DNA of 64,000 bases from Piscinibacter sp. HJYY11 (GTDB lineage Bacteria > Pseudomonadota > Gammaproteobacteria > Burkholderiales > Burkholderiaceae_C). A program made the translations under genes and the position numbers. The DNA lies in NCBI RefSeq assembly GCF_016735515.1, contig NZ_JAERQZ010000001.1:1054001-1118000 (forward strand), read 5' to 3'. The notes beneath the pieces were generated by a model, which saw only the letters and a program-made list of their open reading frames with translations, was not told where the DNA came from and ran no database searches. Below, piece by piece: positions 1-9,318 of this stretch (its first letter is position 1; every line of letters begins with the position of its first letter).

Positions 1-395
1 GCGGTGCCGAAGCCGATCTTGCGGTCGATCAACCCGGGGCGTGGCGCGAAGCTGTGGTTCACGCCCGCATCGACCACGCTGAGCGCGAGCCCGTGCTGGC
101 GCGCCAGCACGCTCACCGCGGCCCCACCGGCGAGGAAGTTCTCGACCATCTGCCAGGTCACGTCGCTCGGGTAGGCCGACACGCCGCGCGCGGCCAATCC
201 ATGGTCGCCGGCGAACACCAGCAGCTGCGGCGCGTGCCAGCGGGGCGCCTCGGTCTGCTGGATGAGGCCGACCTGCAAGGCCAGCGACTCGATGCGGCCC
301 AGCGACCCTGTCGGCTTGGTCTTGCGGTCGAGCCGCTGCTGCAGCCGCTGACGCAGCGCGGTGTCGTGGATGTCGGCGATCTCGGGCAGGTTCAT
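1..395 (-). CDS. cobT: Nicotinate-nucleotide--dimethylbenzimidazole phosphoribosyltransferase, N-terminal part (CobT)
   Basis: CobT makes alpha-ribazole phosphate from dimethylbenzimidazole and nicotinate mononucleotide, the lower-ligand branch of cobalamin assembly. Only about the first 131 residues lie in the window; the full family length is near 350. The visible part carries the family pattern [10 protein letters not shown] near residue 27, then VFAGDHG, GVSAYP, a VT-QMV segment and [12 protein letters not shown]. The ATG at 395 overlaps the cobQ stop by four bases (ATGA), which fixes the start and places it as the last visible gene of the B12 operon. cobS and the alpha-ribazole phosphatase gene, often next to cobT, are not in the window and may lie past the left edge. 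Confidence 0.93.
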   Translation of the reverse strand, partial: MNLPEIADIHDTALRQRLQQRLDRKTKPTGSLGRIESLALQVGLIQQTEAPRWHAPQLLVFAGDHGLAARGVSAYPSDVTWQMVENFLAGGAAVSVLARQHGLALSVVDAGVNHSFAPRPGLIDRKIGFGT

Positions 396-1867
396 GGTGA
401 AGCGGAAACGTCGGCCAGGCGCATCAGCGCACCGGGCTCGAAATGGGTGTCGATGAAATCGGCGAGCCCGTCGAACACGGCCTCCAGCGGCCGCGCGCCA
501 GCGCCGAACAGCGCGCGCATGACGGCAGGAGACTCGAAGAGCCCGTGAGCGTACAGGCCGAGCACGTTGCCGTGTTGCCAGCCGATGGCCTCGCCTTGAA
601 GGTTGAAAAGCGCCGATGGCGCGCTGGCCCCCGGGGCGAGTTCGGTGCGGCCGTGGCGGATCTCGTAGCCCTCGGCATGCACGCCCGAGAGCGCTGACCA
701 CCCGGCCTGCAGCGACGCGAAACGCACTGTCGTAGCCGAAAGAACTTTCCGCGGCTCGAAGCGCGTGACGAGGGGCAGCAAGCCGAGGCCCACCGCATCG
801 CCATCCACGCCATGCGGGTCGATCAGCGCCTCGCCGAGCATCTGCAAGCCACCACACACGCCGAGCACCCGGCCGCCGCGCGCGGCGTGGGCGCGAATCG
901 GCGCCTCGAGCCCCTGCGCCCGCAGCCACGCCAAGTCGCCGCTGGTGTGCTTGGAGCCCGGCAGCACGATCCAGTCGGCGTTGCCCATCGCGGCCAACTC
1001 GGCGGCATTGCGCACCCACTGCAGCCGCACGCCGGGCAGGTTCCGCAGAGGCTGGAACTCGTCGAGGTTGCTGATGCGCGGGTAAGCCACCACGGCGATG
1101 CGCGTGCCGCCGGCCGGGCCCGTCGGCGTGTCGTCGAGCACACCGTCTTCCTCGGGCAGGCCATGGCCGCGCCACATCGGCAGCACGGCGAGCGTGGGCA
1201 CGCCGGTGAGGCCCTGCAGCTGCTGAGGGCCGGGCGCGAGCAGGCTCGCATCGCCGCGGAAGCGGTTCAGCACGAAGCCTCGCAGCAAACGGCGCTCGTC
1301 TTCGGGCAAGAGCTGATGGGTGCCGTAGAGGTGGGCGAACGCGCCCCCGCGGTCGATGTCGGTGACGAGCAGGCAGGCCGCGTCGGCCTCGCGCGCGGTG
1401 CGCATGTTCACGAAGTCGTTGGCATGCAGGTTGATCTCGGCCGGCGAGCCGGCACCTTCGATCACCAGCAGGTCGTTCTCGGCGGCGAGCGACCGCAAGG
1501 CCTCGCGTGCGAACGGCCACAGCGCCTCGCTGCGCTCGCGCCACGGCACCGCGCCCAGCTCGGCGCGCACCTCGCCCATCACCACCACCTGGCTGTGCGT
1601 GTCGCGCTCGGGCTTGAGCAGCACCGGGTTCATGCGCACCTCGGGCACACGCCGCGCCGCCAGCGCCTGGAAGTACTGCGCGCTGCCGATCTCGCCGAGT
1701 GCGCCGTTCGGGCCTGGCACCACGCGCGCGTTGTTGCTCATGTTCTGCGCCTTGAAGGGTGCGACCTTCAGGCCCTGCCGCGCGTACCAGCGGCACAGTG
1801 CCGTGGCAAGCCAGCTCTTGCCCGCGCCGCTGGTGGTGCCGAGCACCGTCACCGCGCGTGCCGTCAT
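392..1867 (-). CDS. cobQ: Cobyric acid synthase (CobQ/CbiP)
   Basis: CobQ amidates the b, d, e and g side chains of adenosylcobyrinate diamide, using glutamine and ATP. The 491-residue protein starts with a dethiobiotin-synthetase-like nucleotide loop, [10 protein letters not shown] near residue 9, followed by KAQNMSNNA. It ends with a glutamine amidotransferase class I-like domain whose nucleophile sits in [11 protein letters not shown]. Length fits the family (about 490). The ATG at 1867 was chosen because it gives the standard N-terminus and overlaps the cobD stop by four bases; the open frame continues upstream but that extension has no family similarity. Presence of CobQ without corrin-ring genes here fits salvage of incomplete corrinoids or ring synthesis encoded elsewhere. 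Confidence 0.95.
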   Translation of the reverse strand: MTARAVTVLGTTSGAGKSWLATALCRWYARQGLKVAPFKAQNMSNNARVVPGPNGALGEIGSAQYFQALAARRVPEVRMNPVLLKPERDTHSQVVVMGEVRAELGAVPWRERSEALWPFAREALRSLAAENDLLVIEGAGSPAEINLHANDFVNMRTAREADAACLLVTDIDRGGAFAHLYGTHQLLPEDERRLLRGFVLNRFRGDASLLAPGPQQLQGLTGVPTLAVLPMWRGHGLPEEDGVLDDTPTGPAGGTRIAVVAYPRISNLDEFQPLRNLPGVRLQWVRNAAELAAMGNADWIVLPGSKHTSGDLAWLRAQGLEAPIRAHAARGGRVLGVCGGLQMLGEALIDPHGVDGDAVGLGLLPLVTRFEPRKVLSATTVRFASLQAGWSALSGVHAEGYEIRHGRTELAPGASAPSALFNLQGEAIGWQHGNVLGLYAHGLFESPAVMRALFGAGARPLEAVFDGLADFIDTHFEPGALMRLADVSASP

Positions 1868-2817
1868 CGTGCGAGCCCCCGCCATGCGTCGCGCAACGCG
1901 CGCTGCGCGCTCGGTGGCTGCACGCTCAGGCGCACATGGCCCGGCAGGCCCATCGACGTGGTGTCGCGCAGCTTCACGCCCTGCTCGCGCAGCCGCAGCA
2001 GCTCGCCCTCCGTGGGACCACGTGCCGTGAAGAAATTGGTGACGCCGCCGTCGTCGACGACCCAACCGAGCTCGGTGCACATGGCGAGCTGTTGCTGCTT
2101 CCACCTGCGCAGGGTGTGCAGGCTGTCGGCGAGCCAGGCCTGGGTGACGGGCTCCGTCCACGCGTCGAGCATCGCCACGCCATGCGCCCCGACGGGCCAT
2201 GACGGCGCGAGGGCCTGCAGGTCGGCCAGCAGCGTGTCGTCGGGCGCGATCGCATACGCCCCGCGCACCCCGGTCAGGCCCAGCGCCTTGTTGGGTGACA
2301 TCAGCACCCACGCGTGCGCGGGCCGGCCCGGGGCTTCGCCGTGCAGCCGCAGAGGCGCGTATGCGCTGTCGATCACGAGGATCGCCTCGTCACGCACCGC
2401 GGGTGCCCTGTGCGCGTGGCCCCCCGGGCTGGCGGGCTCGGTGTGCCAGACGAGCCTCGCATCGCCCGCCGGAACCCGTCGAAGACCCGCGGCCTCGGCC
2501 GCCCGTGCGTAGTCGCCATACCCTGGCAGTGGCACGTGCACGCCTGCCGCCGGCCAGCGCCGCGCGACAACCGCGCTCAGACGGAAGATGAACTCGCTCG
2601 CACTGCCCGCCACCACGATGCGCGCGGCCTCGACACCGTGGAAGGCGGCAAGCCGCTCGCGCAAGGCCGTGCCGGCCGGGTCGGGGTAGCGCGTGGCGTC
2701 CGCGCGCTGCAAGGCGGCCAGGACCATCGGCGCGGGCCCGCAGGCATTGGCGTTGGTGGAGAAGTCCCACCGCGGCACACCGGCCGCATCGGGGCCACCG
2801 TGCACCGCCGGGTTCAC
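1864..2817 (-). CDS. cobD: Threonine-phosphate decarboxylase, PLP enzyme of B12 synthesis (CobD; CobC in Pseudomonas naming)
   Basis: A 317-residue fold-type I aminotransferase-like protein. The family decarboxylates L-threonine-O-3-phosphate to (R)-1-aminopropan-2-yl phosphate, the linker joined to cobyrate by CbiB. Visible marks are the N-terminal [11 protein letters not shown] (the usual start of the family), the segment [16 protein letters not shown], and the PLP-lysine region [16 protein letters not shown] chose the GTG at 2817, which overlaps the cbiB stop (GTGA) and gives the expected length; no ATG lies close by in frame. It sits between cbiB and cobQ, as expected for consecutive steps. 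Confidence 0.9.
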   Translation of the reverse strand: MNPAVHGGPDAAGVPRWDFSTNANACGPAPMVLAALQRADATRYPDPAGTALRERLAAFHGVEAARIVVAGSASEFIFRLSAVVARRWPAAGVHVPLPGYGDYARAAEAAGLRRVPAGDARLVWHTEPASPGGHAHRAPAVRDEAILVIDSAYAPLRLHGEAPGRPAHAWVLMSPNKALGLTGVRGAYAIAPDDTLLADLQALAPSWPVGAHGVAMLDAWTEPVTQAWLADSLHTLRRWKQQQLAMCTELGWVVDDGGVTNFFTARGPTEGELLRLREQGVKLRDTTSMGLPGHVRLSVQPPSAQRALRDAWRGLAR

Positions 2818-3755
2818 ACCGCCCTCGCCACCCACGACAGCACCGTCAGCACCACCGCCGCCCAGGCGGCCATGGTGGCGAAGCCCAAGGCCTGCACCAT
2901 GTTGCGCGACGAAGGCGCGGCGCCGGTTTCGTTGAGCACGTAGACACCCGGCTTGGCCAGGCGAACGCCCAGGCGCAGCGCCATCGCGCCCATGGCCCAG
3001 CCGCCGTTGGGCGAGGGTGTGCGCCCCGCCTGCCGCTTGAGCGAACGCCAGCTGGCCGCGCGCCACGCCGGATAGAGGCTCAGCGCGGTGATGCGCGCAG
3101 GCAGCCACGACAGCACGTCGTCGGCACGTGCCGACCACTTGCCGGCCCATTCCCACACGCCGCGGTAGCCCCACATCGCATCCATCGTGTTGGCCACCCG
3201 GTAGACCACCGCGCCCGGCAGGCCGAAGATCGCGAACCAGAAGAGCGGTGCGACGACCGAGTCGTTCAGGTTCTCGGCCAGGGTCTCGATGGCGGTCTCG
3301 CGCAGCGTGTCTTCGTCGAAGTCGCTCAGGTCGCGGCTGACCAGCTGCGAGAGGCGCTCGCGGGCAGGCTCCAGACCGAGCGTGAGGCTGTCTTCGAAGG
3401 CGATCACTTCGTCGCGCAGCATGCGCCAGGCGAACATCGGCTTGAGCAGCAGCGCCAGCAGCGGGATCGACCACCACCACGCGAGCCCGAGCAGCTGCTT
3501 CTGCACCCACCATGCCAGCGCGCCCGCGCCGCCGGCCAGCACGATCCATGACAGCGCGCCGCCCCAGAACGCCGCCGACTGCGGCAGCACGCGCAGGCGG
3601 CAGCCCAGCGGCCACAGCAGCTTGCCGAGCCAGGCGACGGGGTGGAAGGTATTGCGGGGTTCGCCAAAGATGGCGTCGAGGGCCCAGGCGAGGATCAGCG
3701 CAAGGGCGAGGACGAGAGCGGCAGACAGCGGCGCAGAGGGGGTGGCGGGCAGCAT
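2814..3755 (-). CDS. cbiB: Adenosylcobinamide-phosphate synthase, membrane protein (CbiB)
   Basis: CbiB joins adenosylcobyrate to the aminopropanol (phosphate) linker and is an inner-membrane protein. The 313 residues open with a hydrophobic segment (residues about 9-27) followed by the family mark DAIFGEPRNTFHPVAWLGK. Further hydrophobic stretches are spread through the chain, and ETLAENLNDSVVAPLFWF is the conserved central motif. Its stop overlaps the next gene's GTG start. About 30 bases separate it from the btuD stop, one of only two gaps longer than a few bases in this part of the operon. Confidence 0.94.
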   Translation of the reverse strand: MLPATPSAPLSAALVLALALILAWALDAIFGEPRNTFHPVAWLGKLLWPLGCRLRVLPQSAAFWGGALSWIVLAGGAGALAWWVQKQLLGLAWWWSIPLLALLLKPMFAWRMLRDEVIAFEDSLTLGLEPARERLSQLVSRDLSDFDEDTLRETAIETLAENLNDSVVAPLFWFAIFGLPGAVVYRVANTMDAMWGYRGVWEWAGKWSARADDVLSWLPARITALSLYPAWRAASWRSLKRQAGRTPSPNGGWAMGAMALRLGVRLAKPGVYVLNETGAAPSSRNMVQALGFATMAAWAAVVLTVLSWVARAV

Positions 3756-3785
3756 CGTCGAGGTGGGTGCGGGCGGGATTGTGCG

Positions 3786-4547
3786 TCAGCCGAGGTCGGG
3801 AATCGCAACAAAACGCTCGCCCACCCGCTGGATGCGCAGCGCGTGGCCGAACACCTCCTGCAGCGTGGCATGCACTTTTTCGTCGTCGGCCGCGCCGACG
3901 ACCCTCACCTGCCCCGCCTGCATGACGACGAGGTGATCGGCCTGCAGCGCCAGCGACAGGTCATGCAGCACGCTGACCACGGTGCGCTCGCGTGCCAGCC
4001 GCTGAAACAGACGCACCAGTGCCACCTGGTGAGGCGGGTCCAGGTGGGTGGTCGGCTCGTCGAGCAGCAGGAGCGGCGCGTCGACCGCCAGCGCCCGCGC
4101 CAGCAAGACGCGCTGGCGCTCGCCACCCGAGAGCTCATGCAGCCGGCGCTCGGCCCAGGCGTCGCACTCGGCATCGGCCATCGCCTGTGCGACGAGCGCA
4201 TGGTCACGCGGGCCGGGCTCGGCGAAGAGGCCCAGTTGCGGCAGGCGACCCAGGTGCACCACCTCGCGCGCGGTGAGTTCACCGGTGGCCTCGCCCTGCT
4301 GCGCAAGCCAGGCGATGCGCTGGGCGCGCTCGCGCGGCGTGTGGGCCGCGAGCGGGCGGCCGTCGAGTTGCACCTCGCCCGACTGCGGCTTGAGCAGGCC
4401 GGCGAAGCAGCGCAAGAGGGTCGACTTGCCCGCGCCGTTGGGGCCGACGATGGCCGTCCAGCCAGAGGTCAGCGCCAGCGTCACCTCCTGCAGCACGGTG
4501 GCACGGCCCAGTTGCATCGTGAGCTTCTGTGCCTGCAACGTGCTCAT
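3786..4547 (-). CDS. btuD: Vitamin B12 / corrinoid ABC transporter ATP-binding protein (BtuD type)
   Basis: A 253-residue ABC ATPase of the iron-siderophore/B12 importer class. It shows Walker A GPNGAGKSTLL, a Q-loop in WLAQQGE, the signature LSGGERQRVLLARALA, and Walker B LLLLDEPTTHLD followed by a switch histidine in SVLHDLS. The ATG at 4547 overlaps the permease stop by four bases, so the upstream continuation of the open frame is ignored. Its substrate (corrinoid) is inferred from the operon, not from the ATPase itself, which cannot be told apart from FecE/FhuC by motif. Confidence 0.92.
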   Translation of the reverse strand: MSTLQAQKLTMQLGRATVLQEVTLALTSGWTAIVGPNGAGKSTLLRCFAGLLKPQSGEVQLDGRPLAAHTPRERAQRIAWLAQQGEATGELTAREVVHLGRLPQLGLFAEPGPRDHALVAQAMADAECDAWAERRLHELSGGERQRVLLARALAVDAPLLLLDEPTTHLDPPHQVALVRLFQRLARERTVVSVLHDLSLALQADHLVVMQAGQVRVVGAADDEKVHATLQEVFGHALRIQRVGERFVAIPDLG

Positions 4548-5566
4548 GGGTGCACCCTCCGACGATGCAGCAGCCAGATCAGGTAACCGCCGCCGAGCAC
4601 CGCGGTGAGCACGCCGACCGGCTGCTCCTGCGGCGCAGTGAGGCTGCGCGCCAGCACGTCGGCCGCCAGCAGCAGCACGCCTCCCATGGCCGCACTGGCC
4701 ACCAGCAGGTAGCCATGCGTCGCCGCCGAGAAGCGCCGCACGAGATGCGGCGACACCAGGCCGACAAACGCGATCAAGCCGGCCTGCGAGACCGCCAGCC
4801 CCGTGGCCAGCGCGAGCACCAGCACCATCGCAAAACGCACCTTCGGAAGCGAGACGCCGAGGCTCGTGGCACTGTCTTCGCCGAGCGTGAGCGCATCGAG
4901 CGCGCGCGACAGGCGCCATGCCAAGGGCAGCGCCACGAGCAGCCCCAGGCCCATGACCGCACAACTGCCCCAGCCGAGGAAACCGGTCGAGCCGAGCAGG
5001 AAGGCCTGCTTGCCGCGCAAGGCATCCGGCGCCGCGGTCGTGACCAGGTCGCTCATCGCCGACAGCAGCACCCCCACCACCACGCCCGCGAGCAGCAATC
5101 GCGCCGTCTGCTGCGCACCGCGCGCGAGGCTCAGCGTGAGCATCACGCCGATCAAGGCGCCGATGAAGGCAGCGCCCACCAGGCCGAAACGCGCAATCAG
5201 CTCCGCCGTGGCGAGGCTCAAGCTCTGCCCTGCAAGCATCGAAGCGGCAAGCACCACCACCACGCCCAGCACCGCGCCCGATGCCGAGCCCAGCAGATAG
5301 GGGTCGGCCAGCGGGTTGCGAAAAAGGCCCTGCGCCACGGCACCGGCGAGGCCGAGCAAGGCCCCGGTCAGCCAGGCCCCCAGCGTGCGCGGCGCGCGGA
5401 TCTGGCCAATCAGCAGTTCACCCTCGGGCCCTTGCAGCAGCGCCCAGGCCTGCGTGGGCGACCAACCCTCGCTGCCGGCGGCGAGGCCTGCTGCGCCGAA
5501 GAGCAGGCTCAGCACCCACAGGGCCAGCGTCAGTCGGCGACGGGAACGGCGCTCTTCGTCCGACAT
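4544..5566 (-). CDS. btuC: Corrinoid ABC transporter permease (BtuC/FecCD family)
   Basis: A 340-residue multi-spanning permease of the FecCD family with about ten hydrophobic segments. The family mark RAPRTLGAWLTGALLGLAGA occurs about 70 residues in, then NPLADPYLLGSASGA, and GLVSPHLVRR near the C-terminus, the cytoplasmic region that contacts the ATPase. The ATG at 5566 shares its last-strand base with the btuF stop (one-base overlap). B12 specificity is inferred from the riboswitch and neighbours. Confidence 0.92.
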   Translation of the reverse strand: MSDEERRSRRRLTLALWVLSLLFGAAGLAAGSEGWSPTQAWALLQGPEGELLIGQIRAPRTLGAWLTGALLGLAGAVAQGLFRNPLADPYLLGSASGAVLGVVVVLAASMLAGQSLSLATAELIARFGLVGAAFIGALIGVMLTLSLARGAQQTARLLLAGVVVGVLLSAMSDLVTTAAPDALRGKQAFLLGSTGFLGWGSCAVMGLGLLVALPLAWRLSRALDALTLGEDSATSLGVSLPKVRFAMVLVLALATGLAVSQAGLIAFVGLVSPHLVRRFSAATHGYLLVASAAMGGVLLLAADVLARSLTAPQEQPVGVLTAVLGGGYLIWLLHRRRVHP

Positions 5567-6435
5567 CAGCGCTGCGCCTTTTCGATCGAAGCCAGGCAGT
5601 CGGCCAACTGGAGCGCTGCCTCGCCCATGCGGGGGCCCGGGCGGATCAGCACCTCGTAGTGCTTGAGATCGAAGCCGCAGCTGCGCCGCTGCTGAAGCGC
5701 GGGCAAGCTCGCCCAGCCGGGGCGGCGCGGCATGTCGTCGAGGCTGCGTTGCGAGGCCATGATGATGTCGGGCCGCACCTTCACCACGAACTCGGGGTTG
5801 AGCCGCGGAAACGGCCCGAGCGCAGGCGCGATCACGTTGCCCATGTGCAGGCGCTGCAGCGTCTCGCCGATGAAGGAGCCGGCGCCCGCGGCATAGGGCG
5901 TGGGGTCGACCTCGAAGTAGACCTTCTGCCCGCGCACGCTCGCCGGCACACGCGCGGCCGCGTCGGCGAGCGAGCGCTGGATGCTCGCCCACACGCGATC
6001 GGCTTCGGCTGGCGTGCCCAGCAAGGTCGCCACCATGCCGAGCGAGCGCTGCACATCGGCATGCGTCTTGGCGTCAACGATCACCACCTTCAAGCCGAGA
6101 TCATCGAGCCGGTCGATCACCCGGGCCGACGGGGCGGCCAGCACCACGTCGGGCTTGAGCGCGGCAATGCGCTCGACCTGCGCGTCTTCCAGCCCCCCGA
6201 GTTTCGGCAGCGCCACCACCTGCGGCGGTGAATTGGAGAAACGGTCCACACCGACCAGCCGGGCACACGCCTGCAGCGCGCAGACCGTCTCGGTCAGCGA
6301 GGGCAGGAGCGTCACGATGCGCTGCGGGCTGCGCTCGAAGCGGTGCGTCACGCCGCGGTCGTCGCGCAGTGAGAACGCCGCCCACGCCGGGCACGACAGG
6401 CCCAGGAGCAGCCACGTCATCACGAGGCGCTTCAC
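5566..6435 (-). CDS. btuF: Periplasmic corrinoid-binding protein (BtuF-like)
   Basis: A 289-residue periplasmic binding protein of the BtuF/FepB class. A signal peptide runs to about residue 20 (hydrophobic MTWLLLGL, then CPAWA). The mature part shows RIVTLLPSLTETVCALQA near the front, LKPDVVLA in the first lobe, and the long connecting helix typical of the family. I chose the GTG at 6435 because it overlaps the cobU stop (GTGA); an ATG six codons downstream (MTWLLL) is an alternative start that still leaves a signal peptide. It would hand corrinoid from BtuB to BtuCD. Confidence 0.88.
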   Translation of the reverse strand: MKRLVMTWLLLGLSCPAWAAFSLRDDRGVTHRFERSPQRIVTLLPSLTETVCALQACARLVGVDRFSNSPPQVVALPKLGGLEDAQVERIAALKPDVVLAAPSARVIDRLDDLGLKVVIVDAKTHADVQRSLGMVATLLGTPAEADRVWASIQRSLADAAARVPASVRGQKVYFEVDPTPYAAGAGSFIGETLQRLHMGNVIAPALGPFPRLNPEFVVKVRPDIIMASQRSLDDMPRRPGWASLPALQQRRSCGFDLKHYEVLIRPGPRMGEAALQLADCLASIEKAQR

Positions 6436-6995
6436 GCCGGCCCTTTCACGTTCACCTCGAGGCCCGCAACCATCAGCGTGACCCGGCTTGCGCAGCGCGC
6501 GACAGCCTGGTGCAGATGACCCAGCGCATCGACGAAACGGCGCGCCTCGGGCGACATCGGCGACAGACCGAGGCCGATCTCGTTCGACACCAGCACCACC
6601 GGGCCCTGCGAGGCGTCCAGGGCTTCGCAGAGCGACTGCCGTTGCGCGTCCCAGGCGCGCTCGTCGAGCGCCGAGCCGTGCATCGGCATCAGGAGGTTGG
6701 TCAGCCACAGGGTCAGGCAGTCCACCACCACCAGCCGATGCGGCGCACCGAGGCGGCGCAGCGACGCGGGCAGCTCATCGGGCACTTCCTCGGTCGACAG
6801 GCCGGGCGCGCGCGCGGCACGGTCTGCGCGATGCCGTGCAATGCGCTCGCGCATCTCGGCATCGTGCGCCTGCGCCGTGGCCACGAGCACCGCCTCGTGG
6901 CCCGGCTGCTGCAGCCAGGCCCGTGCGCGCTCCTCGGCGCAACGCGACTTGCCGCTGCGCTGGCCACCGAGGATGAGCTCGACCGAATGGGCCAC
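6432..6995 (-). CDS. cobU: Adenosylcobinamide kinase / adenosylcobinamide-phosphate guanylyltransferase (CobU/CobP)
   Basis: CobU phosphorylates adenosylcobinamide and then transfers GMP to it, the activation step before joining to alpha-ribazole. The 187-residue protein has the P-loop GGQRSGKS at residues 9-16, the AEERA segment, DCLTLWLTNLL in the middle and SNEIGLGLSP, all family hallmarks. The start is a GTG at 6995, two bases after the btuB stop. Together with CobD, CbiB, CobQ and CobT it covers the late steps of cobalamin assembly and salvage of cobinamide. Confidence 0.95.
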   Translation of the reverse strand: MAHSVELILGGQRSGKSRCAEERARAWLQQPGHEAVLVATAQAHDAEMRERIARHRADRAARAPGLSTEEVPDELPASLRRLGAPHRLVVVDCLTLWLTNLLMPMHGSALDERAWDAQRQSLCEALDASQGPVVLVSNEIGLGLSPMSPEARRFVDALGHLHQAVARCASRVTLMVAGLEVNVKGPA

Positions 6996-6997
6996 GG

Positions 6998-8962
6998 TCA
7001 GAGCGAGACCCGCACCGACAGCACCACGTTGCGGCCGGCCTCTGGGTAGATAGAGGTGGGCACGCCGCCTGCGCAACCATAGGCCTGCGTGTAGTACTTC
7101 TTGTCGGTCACGTTGTTGACGCCGACGCCGAGCTCGACCTGTTCGGTGCTGAAGGCATAGCGCAGACTGCCAATCGTGTAGGCCGGCATGGTGCAGGTGT
7201 TCTGGAAGTTCGGCGATTGTGACGACACCGTGTTCACGAGCGCGCCGAGCTTGTGGCCGGCAAACACCTTCCAGTCGGCACCGACCGATGCGGTGTAGCG
7301 CGGCGTCAGCGCGATGCGGTTGCCGTCATAGGCGCCAGCGGTGAACTTGGCCTGGCGCGCAGCGGCGTTCGCCCACACGAGCCAGTCACGGTTGAGCTGC
7401 AGGCGCGTTTCGAGCTCGACGCCCTGGCGCACCGTCGGGTCGAAGTTGACGTTGGCACCGGGGCCAAAGGGGCCGGGGGCTGCCGGGTCGTAGCCGATCT
7501 CCTGGCGCAAGGCGCTGCGGTAGAGGCGCACGTCGGTTCGGCCCGTGGCCCAGTTCACGCGTACACCCAGTTCGGCATCGCGCGAGGTCTGCGGCTGCAG
7601 GGTTGCGCCGATGGCGGTGAAGCCGATCTCGTCGACGTTGGGGAAACGGAAGCTGCGGCCCACGTTGCCATAGGCCGACCCGGACTTGCCGATCGGCTGC
7701 ACGAGCCCGACGTTCCAGGCATTGAAGCGCTGGTCGACACCCGCCGTCGGCGCGTCGGTCGTGGTCTTGGTCGCGCTCTGGCGGCGCAGGCCGAGCGAGA
7801 CCACAGTGCCCCACGGCGTCGACAAATCGTCTTTCACGTACACGCCGCGCGACTCCTGCTCGGCTGTCGACCCGAAGGCGCCGGGCACGACACGCGTCCA
7901 GGCGTCGTCGTCGATCCCGGTGATGACGGTGTTGCTGAAGGTGCCGATGGACGTGCTGTGGTGAACCCGCAGACTGCGGTTACGCGCCTCGATGTTGTAG
8001 GCGTACGCGAAGCTCGTCATGCTCTCCAACGCCTTGTCGCGCTGGCCGGCATCGAAGGAGACCTGAAAATCACCGAAGCTCGCAGCCGCGAAGACCCCGT
8101 TGCGCTGGTTGTCAACGCGCGCGCGGTCGTCCGGGCGGTTGGTCTGGGTGGGGTCGGCGTTGTATTGCGCTGTGGTGAGCGCGCCCGGCAGGCCCGTCTC
8201 GAGCGAATCTTGCGCATGGCGCACGCCAACGCGCAGCCAGTCGTTGCGCCACTGTGCAGCGAGGCTGCGGCCTTCGCCCGACGAGGCGAAATTGCGGCGG
8301 TGGCCGTTGGTGTCGCGCGCGTTGAGGGCTGCGTCGAGGGAAAAGCCGTCCTTCGTGAAGGTTGCCGAGCTGCGACCCTCCAGCAGCGAGTGGCTGCCCA
8401 TCGCAAGGTAGCCCTGGCCGCCGCTCGTGCGCGGCTTGCCGCTGGCGGCCTTGGTGGTGATGACGATGGCACCGCCCGTGCCACCTTCTCCGTACAGCAC
8501 GGACGCGGTGCCACCGCGCACGACCTCGATGGTCTCGACCGAATCGATGGAAATGCCGGCCAGGCGCGTGCCGCCCAGGTCGGCTTCGCTGATGCGCACG
8601 CCGTCGACGATGATGATCTGGTTGCTGCCGGCCGTGCTGCCGAAGCCGCGCAGGTCGAGCTGGTAGTCGCCACCGCCATAAAAGTCTAGCCGGCCCGGCA
8701 CACCCAGGAGCTTCATCAGCGCATCGTTGACGGTAACGGCGCCGCTGTCGCGGAGCTGGTCAGCCGTCAGCACGCTCACGCTGAACGACAGACGGCTGGC
8801 GTCTTCGGGGAAGCGGGTGGCCGTCACCGTGACGGGCGGCAGGGAGGGCCCCTGCGCATGCGCCGCACAGCACGCGAAGGCCAGAACCGACAAGGAAAAC
8901 GCAGGCATGGACACACGCGCAGCGGCAGACCGTGCCGAAGCGCGCAAAGCAGAACTCATCAT
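6998..8962 (-). CDS. btuB: TonB-dependent outer-membrane vitamin B12 receptor (BtuB)
   Basis: A 654-residue TonB-dependent receptor. An N-terminal signal sequence ends near AHAQG; the TonB box is the following PPVTVTATR. The plug domain shows IIIVDGVRI and VETIEVVRGGTASVLYGEG, then a 22-strand-type barrel sequence to the C-terminus. I place the start at the first of two adjacent ATG codons (8962); the second gives one residue less. The open frame continues through the riboswitch, but that part is not protein-like. No strong Shine-Dalgarno is visible. It is the first gene after the cobalamin riboswitch and would be repressed by B12. Confidence 0.92.
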   Translation of the reverse strand: MMSSALRASARSAAARVSMPAFSLSVLAFACCAAHAQGPSLPPVTVTATRFPEDASRLSFSVSVLTADQLRDSGAVTVNDALMKLLGVPGRLDFYGGGDYQLDLRGFGSTAGSNQIIIVDGVRISEADLGGTRLAGISIDSVETIEVVRGGTASVLYGEGGTGGAIVITTKAASGKPRTSGGQGYLAMGSHSLLEGRSSATFTKDGFSLDAALNARDTNGHRRNFASSGEGRSLAAQWRNDWLRVGVRHAQDSLETGLPGALTTAQYNADPTQTNRPDDRARVDNQRNGVFAAASFGDFQVSFDAGQRDKALESMTSFAYAYNIEARNRSLRVHHSTSIGTFSNTVITGIDDDAWTRVVPGAFGSTAEQESRGVYVKDDLSTPWGTVVSLGLRRQSATKTTTDAPTAGVDQRFNAWNVGLVQPIGKSGSAYGNVGRSFRFPNVDEIGFTAIGATLQPQTSRDAELGVRVNWATGRTDVRLYRSALRQEIGYDPAAPGPFGPGANVNFDPTVRQGVELETRLQLNRDWLVWANAAARQAKFTAGAYDGNRIALTPRYTASVGADWKVFAGHKLGALVNTVSSQSPNFQNTCTMPAYTIGSLRYAFSTEQVELGVGVNNVTDKKYYTQAYGCAGGVPTSIYPEAGRNVVLSVRVSL

Positions 8963-9039
8963 GGGAACACTCACGTGGACATCGTGCGCGCCGGCTTCCC
9001 CGCCAGCACACACCTCATGGCCCACAGCGCGCTGCAGGC

Positions 9040-9240
9040 CCCCTGTTGGCCGGTATCCGGGCTGGCGGACATCCCATGCGACCTTCCCAGTGCCGCGAGG
9101 CACCAGTGGTGTTTGCACATGAGCGAAGGCGGTGGCCTTCGTCCGCTTACCGTTGCGGGGGCAGCGCAGGTGGGTGCGCGGCCCGTGGGGCGTTGCGACC
9201 TCTGCTTCCCGTTTAACTGTGCCGATGTGACAACCGGCAC
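9040..9240 (-). promoter_or_regulatory. Cobalamin (AdoCbl) riboswitch controlling the btuB-cobT operon
   Basis: Reading the minus strand, the region contains the conserved landmarks of the class in order: TTAAACGGGAA near 9220-9210, GCTGCCCCCGCAACGGTAA near 9170-9150, the segment CACTGG...CTGGGAAGG near 9100-9080, and the B12 box AGCCCGGATACCGGCC near 9067-9050. These match the cobalamin riboswitch consensus closely. It lies about 80-280 bases upstream of btuB. A T-rich intrinsic terminator is not obvious between the B12 box and btuB, so control may act on translation; this is an inference. Confidence 0.95.
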
Positions 9241-9256
9241 GAGCACCAACGCGGCG

Positions 9257-9262
9257 ATTGTA
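9257..9262 (-). promoter_or_regulatory. Probable -10 element for the B12 operon transcript
   Basis: TACAAT on the minus strand lies about 20-40 bases ahead of the first conserved riboswitch element, where a transcript start is needed. No convincing -35 is visible at 16-18 bases. A second TACAAT on the plus strand at about 9286-9291 could serve the divergent zapB-like gene. Confidence 0.45.
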
Positions 9263-9318
9263 AGCAGCGGCCACACCTACCCCCCTACAATGAAGCACCC
9301 GCAACCTTCCGGCGCCCC

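Noticed and set aside
8963..9304. Longer btuB start reaching past 9300
   Set aside because: The extension translates the riboswitch and would place a signal peptide in mid-protein.
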